33,516 nucleotides of DNA from Verrucomicrobiota bacterium. GTDB taxonomy: Bacteria; Verrucomicrobiota; Verrucomicrobiia; Chthoniobacterales; UBA6821. Below, piece by piece: positions 33,215 through 33,516 of this stretch (position 1 is the stretch's first letter; each line of letters starts with the position of its first letter). The notes below the pieces were generated by a model that was not told the DNA's origin, ran no database searches, and worked only from the letters and a program-made list of their open reading frames with translations. Where the stretch lies: the NCBI GenBank assembly GCA_008933015.1, contig WBXH01000010.1:1-33516 (forward strand), read 5' to 3'. The position numbers and the translations under genes are program-made.

Positions 33215-33516
33215 CTAAAAATACTCCTTGTCGTTCTTAAAGCTTATGACGTTATCAAAACTCCCTTTAAGCATGGGAATAAAAGTAGAGAGGTTTCCTG
33301 GATAAGTGATCGAGTAGCGACACATCGATGATAGATTCGCTAAACATAGTATTTTTTGTAAATACGTCACCTTTGTCATGTTGTGGCATTTATGAAAACG
33401 ATCATCATCCAGAGCACAGAGTCCCACATGAAATCCCTTCTGATCCGTATCATAGGGGATTTCGTCCAAGGTTCTGAACTTCAGCCCGGATTGTTTGAAT
33501 TCCTGCAGAACGTTAA
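33215..33516 (-). CDS. 3' end of an unidentified AT-rich gene, truncated by window edge
   Basis: The minus-strand frame is open from the window edge (first full codon 33512-33514) to the TAG at 33215-33217, giving about 100 residues. The sequence reads like a real protein (LQEFKQSGLKFRTLDEIPYD, then FHVGLCALDDDRF, ending in SFKNDKEYF). A TTG at 33469 is in frame, but the residues upstream of it also look coding, so the start is probably outside the window. The stretch is clearly richer in A and T than the rest of the window, with Asn-, Lys- and Tyr-rich composition, which may mark a transferred gene. I do not recognise the family. It is convergent with the HExxH gene. Confidence 0.5.
   Translation of the reverse strand, partial: NVLQEFKQSGLKFRTLDEIPYDTDQKGFHVGLCALDDDRFHKCHNMTKVTYLQKILCLANLSSMCRYSITYPGNLSTFIPMLKGSFDNVISFKNDKEYF

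Noticed and set aside
1-33516. CRISPR arrays, insertion sequences, phage genes, rRNA genes
   Set aside because: No regularly spaced repeats, transposase or integrase motifs, or rRNA signature sequences were found on either strand.

Overview
The window looks like a chromosomal housekeeping region of a Gram-negative bacterium. It carries outer-envelope genes (a predicted lipoprotein L,D-transpeptidase, a YqgE/AlgH protein and a sphingoid-base gene set) and has moderately high GC. The gene order is non-proteobacterial and translation starts almost uniformly lack Shine-Dalgarno sites. Together these suggest a PVC-group organism, most likely Verrucomicrobiota. That placement is inference, because no rRNA is present. 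I see no insertion sequence, prophage or CRISPR array.

Layout. 1-1741: 3' part of a YyaL-type thioredoxin-domain protein. 1797-3711: ffh, rpsP and a khpA-like KH gene, without the rimM-trmD-rplS genes that often follow. 3828-6160: hemB and two tandem L,D-transpeptidases. 6101-6919 (minus): an orphan ABC-2 permease, overlapping the second transpeptidase tail to tail. 6965-8917: phosphoglucomutase/phosphomannomutase. 9188-13020: a glycosyltransferase with a C-terminal glycosidase-like region, coupled to a GH130 enzyme. 13068-13141: tRNA-Pro(UGG). 13237-16605: a serine palmitoyltransferase-like enzyme, a GNAT-like acyltransferase and an NAD-dependent epimerase/dehydratase. This trio matches the bacterial ceramide pathway (spt, bcerS, cerR) described in Caulobacter. 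16731-17300 (minus): yqgE. 17548-30109: rplK-rplA-rplJ-rplL-rpoB-rpoC-rpsB-tsf, all on the plus strand. 30146-33123: a PTS EIIA-Ntr/Fru-like protein, argS and a secreted HExxH protein. 33215-33516 (minus): the 3' end of an unidentified AT-rich gene.

How it works together. The 17.5-30.1 kb block makes the L11/L1/L10/L12 stalk proteins, the RNA polymerase beta and beta' subunits, S2 and EF-Ts. Its spacers are unusual. There is a three-way-junction-like fold with twin GGCT loops between rplJ and rplL, two long stem-loops between rplL and rpoB, and A/C-rich leaders with perfect 11-nt repeats just upstream of rpoB and rpoC. The 13.2-16.6 kb operon could condense serine with a fatty acyl donor, N-acylate the sphingoid base and reduce the 3-keto group, giving a ceramide-type lipid.

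The strongest candidates for something new are the compact ceramide operon with its 146-nt out-of-frame spt/bcerS overlap, the structured RNA elements in the stalk-RNA polymerase cluster, and the combination of Shine-Dalgarno-less starts with CAA-rich leaders.
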